Shown here piece after piece: positions 62,101 through 64,000 of a stretch of 64,000 nt of DNA. A program made the position numbers and the translations under genes. This DNA is from Amblyornis subalaris (taxonomy: Eukaryota > Chordata > Aves > Passeriformes > Ptilonorhynchidae). The notes under the pieces are model-generated. The model worked only from the letters and a program-made list of their open reading frames with translations, was not told the DNA's origin and did not search any database. The first letter of the stretch is position 1. Every line of letters begins with the position of its first letter. Location of the stretch: contig JACAXG010000060.1 of the NCBI GenBank assembly GCA_018881555.1, positions 4,030,001 to 4,094,000 of the forward strand, in the 5' to 3' direction.

Positions 62101-64000
62101 TTCTGCTAATGGACTGTTTTTGACAGTGTCAAAGCAAGGATCAGTCTGGCCTGCTAATGTTAGAACTGGGAGTGATGCCAGGACTTCGAGGAGCTGGCCA
62201 CAGGCTTAAGCTACATTACATAACCTCCTAATTGGCAATGGCCATGCGCTAGTGCAGGTATTCCCATGGACTGCACTCATGCCAAAACCTGCTGGCTTTG
62301 TTCTGAACTCTTAGCACACATAAGAAAGAGCTTGGCTCACCTATCAAGGTGAATTACTTACTGTTATTTTCCCCTCCTCCTCAAATTTTTCCAAAAGTAT
62401 TTTTTGTTGGAAAGATGATAAAAAGTTGACAATTTGTATCAATATATGCAATATTTCACATAATGATCAGAAATAGCTCAACTAATTATAAATATACTTT
62501 TAAAATACACAGGTTACAAATGGCATGTTATCAGAATCACCATCAGCCCCGTATTTATTTCTGTAGGATCAAAAATAAGGCTGTGATCCTCCAACATTTC
62601 CATGAGTAAAGGTAAGCACATGCTTACCACACACAAAGCTATACCAAAGGCATAGTTCTACAAGCAATTCTTTCAGCAGCACTGTTATCTTTAACAGGCA
62701 GTCAGATTTGCTCATTCCCACTCCTGCCATTCCCTCGGGGTGTTTCAGCACAGCTGTTTGTGGCTACCCAGAGCCAGATAGGGAAACAGAACCAGGTTAG
62801 TTACCTGACTACAAGAAAGGGAGGGAAGAGAGACAGAGGCTATTCTCAGTTTCTCAAACTAGGCCACCAAACAGCTGCACAAACGGCTGCATCAGCACAA
62901 CTGAGACGATGCACACAGGGACTGAAACGAGTGGCTGTGCAAGAGAATTACTTAAAGTTGCATTGATAGCAAAAGAAACACTTATCTCACTATGGCTTCC
63001 AGCCAAGTGACATGGTATAGGCTGATGGTTTCAAAGGATATGACATCCTGCTCCTATGGATTTGTGGGTCTCTTAGGCACCCTCAGAAATCTCAACCTAT
63101 GCATTCAAAACTAAGTCTCTTGTTTCAGACTAGGGGAAACAGTTTACATTATTTTCAACCTATTCTTACTAATACTGTAACCATCGCTTTTACTAAATGT
63201 TGGCTACTTTGCCAAATAACAACAAATAGGCAGATCTGCAAACTGCAAAGAGGTCAGTTTCCAACACATTTTAATTGATGGATATTAAGGAATAAAAAAG
63301 AGGATCACCAACACATACGTTGCCACTGCAAACTGGAACATTGTGTAGAGTTAGTCGAGTTAGCTTCAAATGTTCTACATCAGCAGCTGCATAATGGCAG
63401 NAGACTCCACATGGACTAATTAAATTGGTTGTCTTGTTCCAGTAAGCTCTTTTTTAATGCTAATCCAAAGTGATTCTACATTACACTACAACCTACGTAC
63501 AATGTAGACAACTTGTTCTCATTCTACTTCTGATCAAATTACAAAAAACAGTCAACTTGACCTCATCTGAGGGAAACTGGCAAAGGATTCTACTCACTTT
63601 GTAAAGAACAAAACTTCCTTGTAGGTCTAGCAGTGAATCCATAAAAAAATAATGCTTGCACTTACTTATGAATTCCAATACAGACTCTGACTAATGATCT
63701 ACACTCTTGATTTAGAAGCATCTATACAGTATACACCGGACTAAAAAAACAACCCATGGACTACAAGCATGTGACACGGTTAAAGCAGTTAGAGGTAGAC
63801 ACATGCACTAAAAATGCAGATTTAATAGAGTTAAATGCGTGCCCATGCAGACACGCTCTACCTACCTTTCTGGAAGGGTTAAAGACTGAGGGTGTACTAT
63901 GATTCACTTTAGAAAATTATCTCTGGAATTGGAAGCCTGAACTGAGAATAAATAATACATGCTATCTGTGGTTTTATTCTAAAATCACTCTCTTAAAAGA
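59182..64000 (-). other. FAM120B: FAM120B upstream intron, partial (at least 4.8 kb)
   Basis: Sequence upstream of the first visible exon. Contains a CAAA repeat near 59908-59922 and several chance open frames (for example 60393-60749), none resembling the family. A 46-base segment at 61254-61299 has splice-like borders but no homology. Confidence 0.5.

Overview
The window is animal nuclear DNA, almost certainly from a bird. It carries several LINE copies ending in the ATTCTGTGATTCTGT-type 3' tail of avian CR1, repeat density is otherwise low, and one gene is split into small exons separated by kilobase introns with GT-AG borders. I could not narrow the species further.

The only living protein-coding gene I can support lies on the minus strand from about 59.2 kb down to about 23.0 kb. 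Seven coding exons (59086-59181, 52974-53146, 48852-48944, 32245-32451, 28281-28389, 26908-27021, 22986-23038) join with fully consistent splice phases. They give a C-terminal stretch of 280 residues plus stop that belongs to the FAM120 family, best fitting FAM120B (constitutive coactivator of PPAR-gamma). The 5' part of the gene lies beyond base 64000. The largest intron is 16.4 kb and holds two CR1 fragments and a short CpG-dense patch. The 3' UTR appears to run toward an antisense CR1 copy at 21.85-22.16 kb.

The first 22 kb is downstream intergenic DNA. It holds an inactivated gene at 2.79-3.48 kb (plus strand) with frameshifts and in-frame stops. It matches a multicopy protein family with an ALIGLH-x(4)-GC block and a Cys-rich CXC-like C-terminus that I know mainly from fish and invertebrates. 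It also holds a long CR1 copy (12.65-13.57 kb), three MIR-type SINE fragments, a 133-bp sequence present twice about 2.1 kb apart (18.0 and 20.1 kb, about 95% identical), a 23-nt poly-C run, and several unique non-coding blocks that look like regulatory candidates. The most specific of these is a RUNX/GATA motif cluster at 7.70-7.75 kb. I looked for PSMB1 and TBP, which neighbour FAM120B in mammals, and saw neither.

Most long open frames in the window are chance frames with no family match or splice context. No tRNA, rRNA or recognisable small RNA gene was found.
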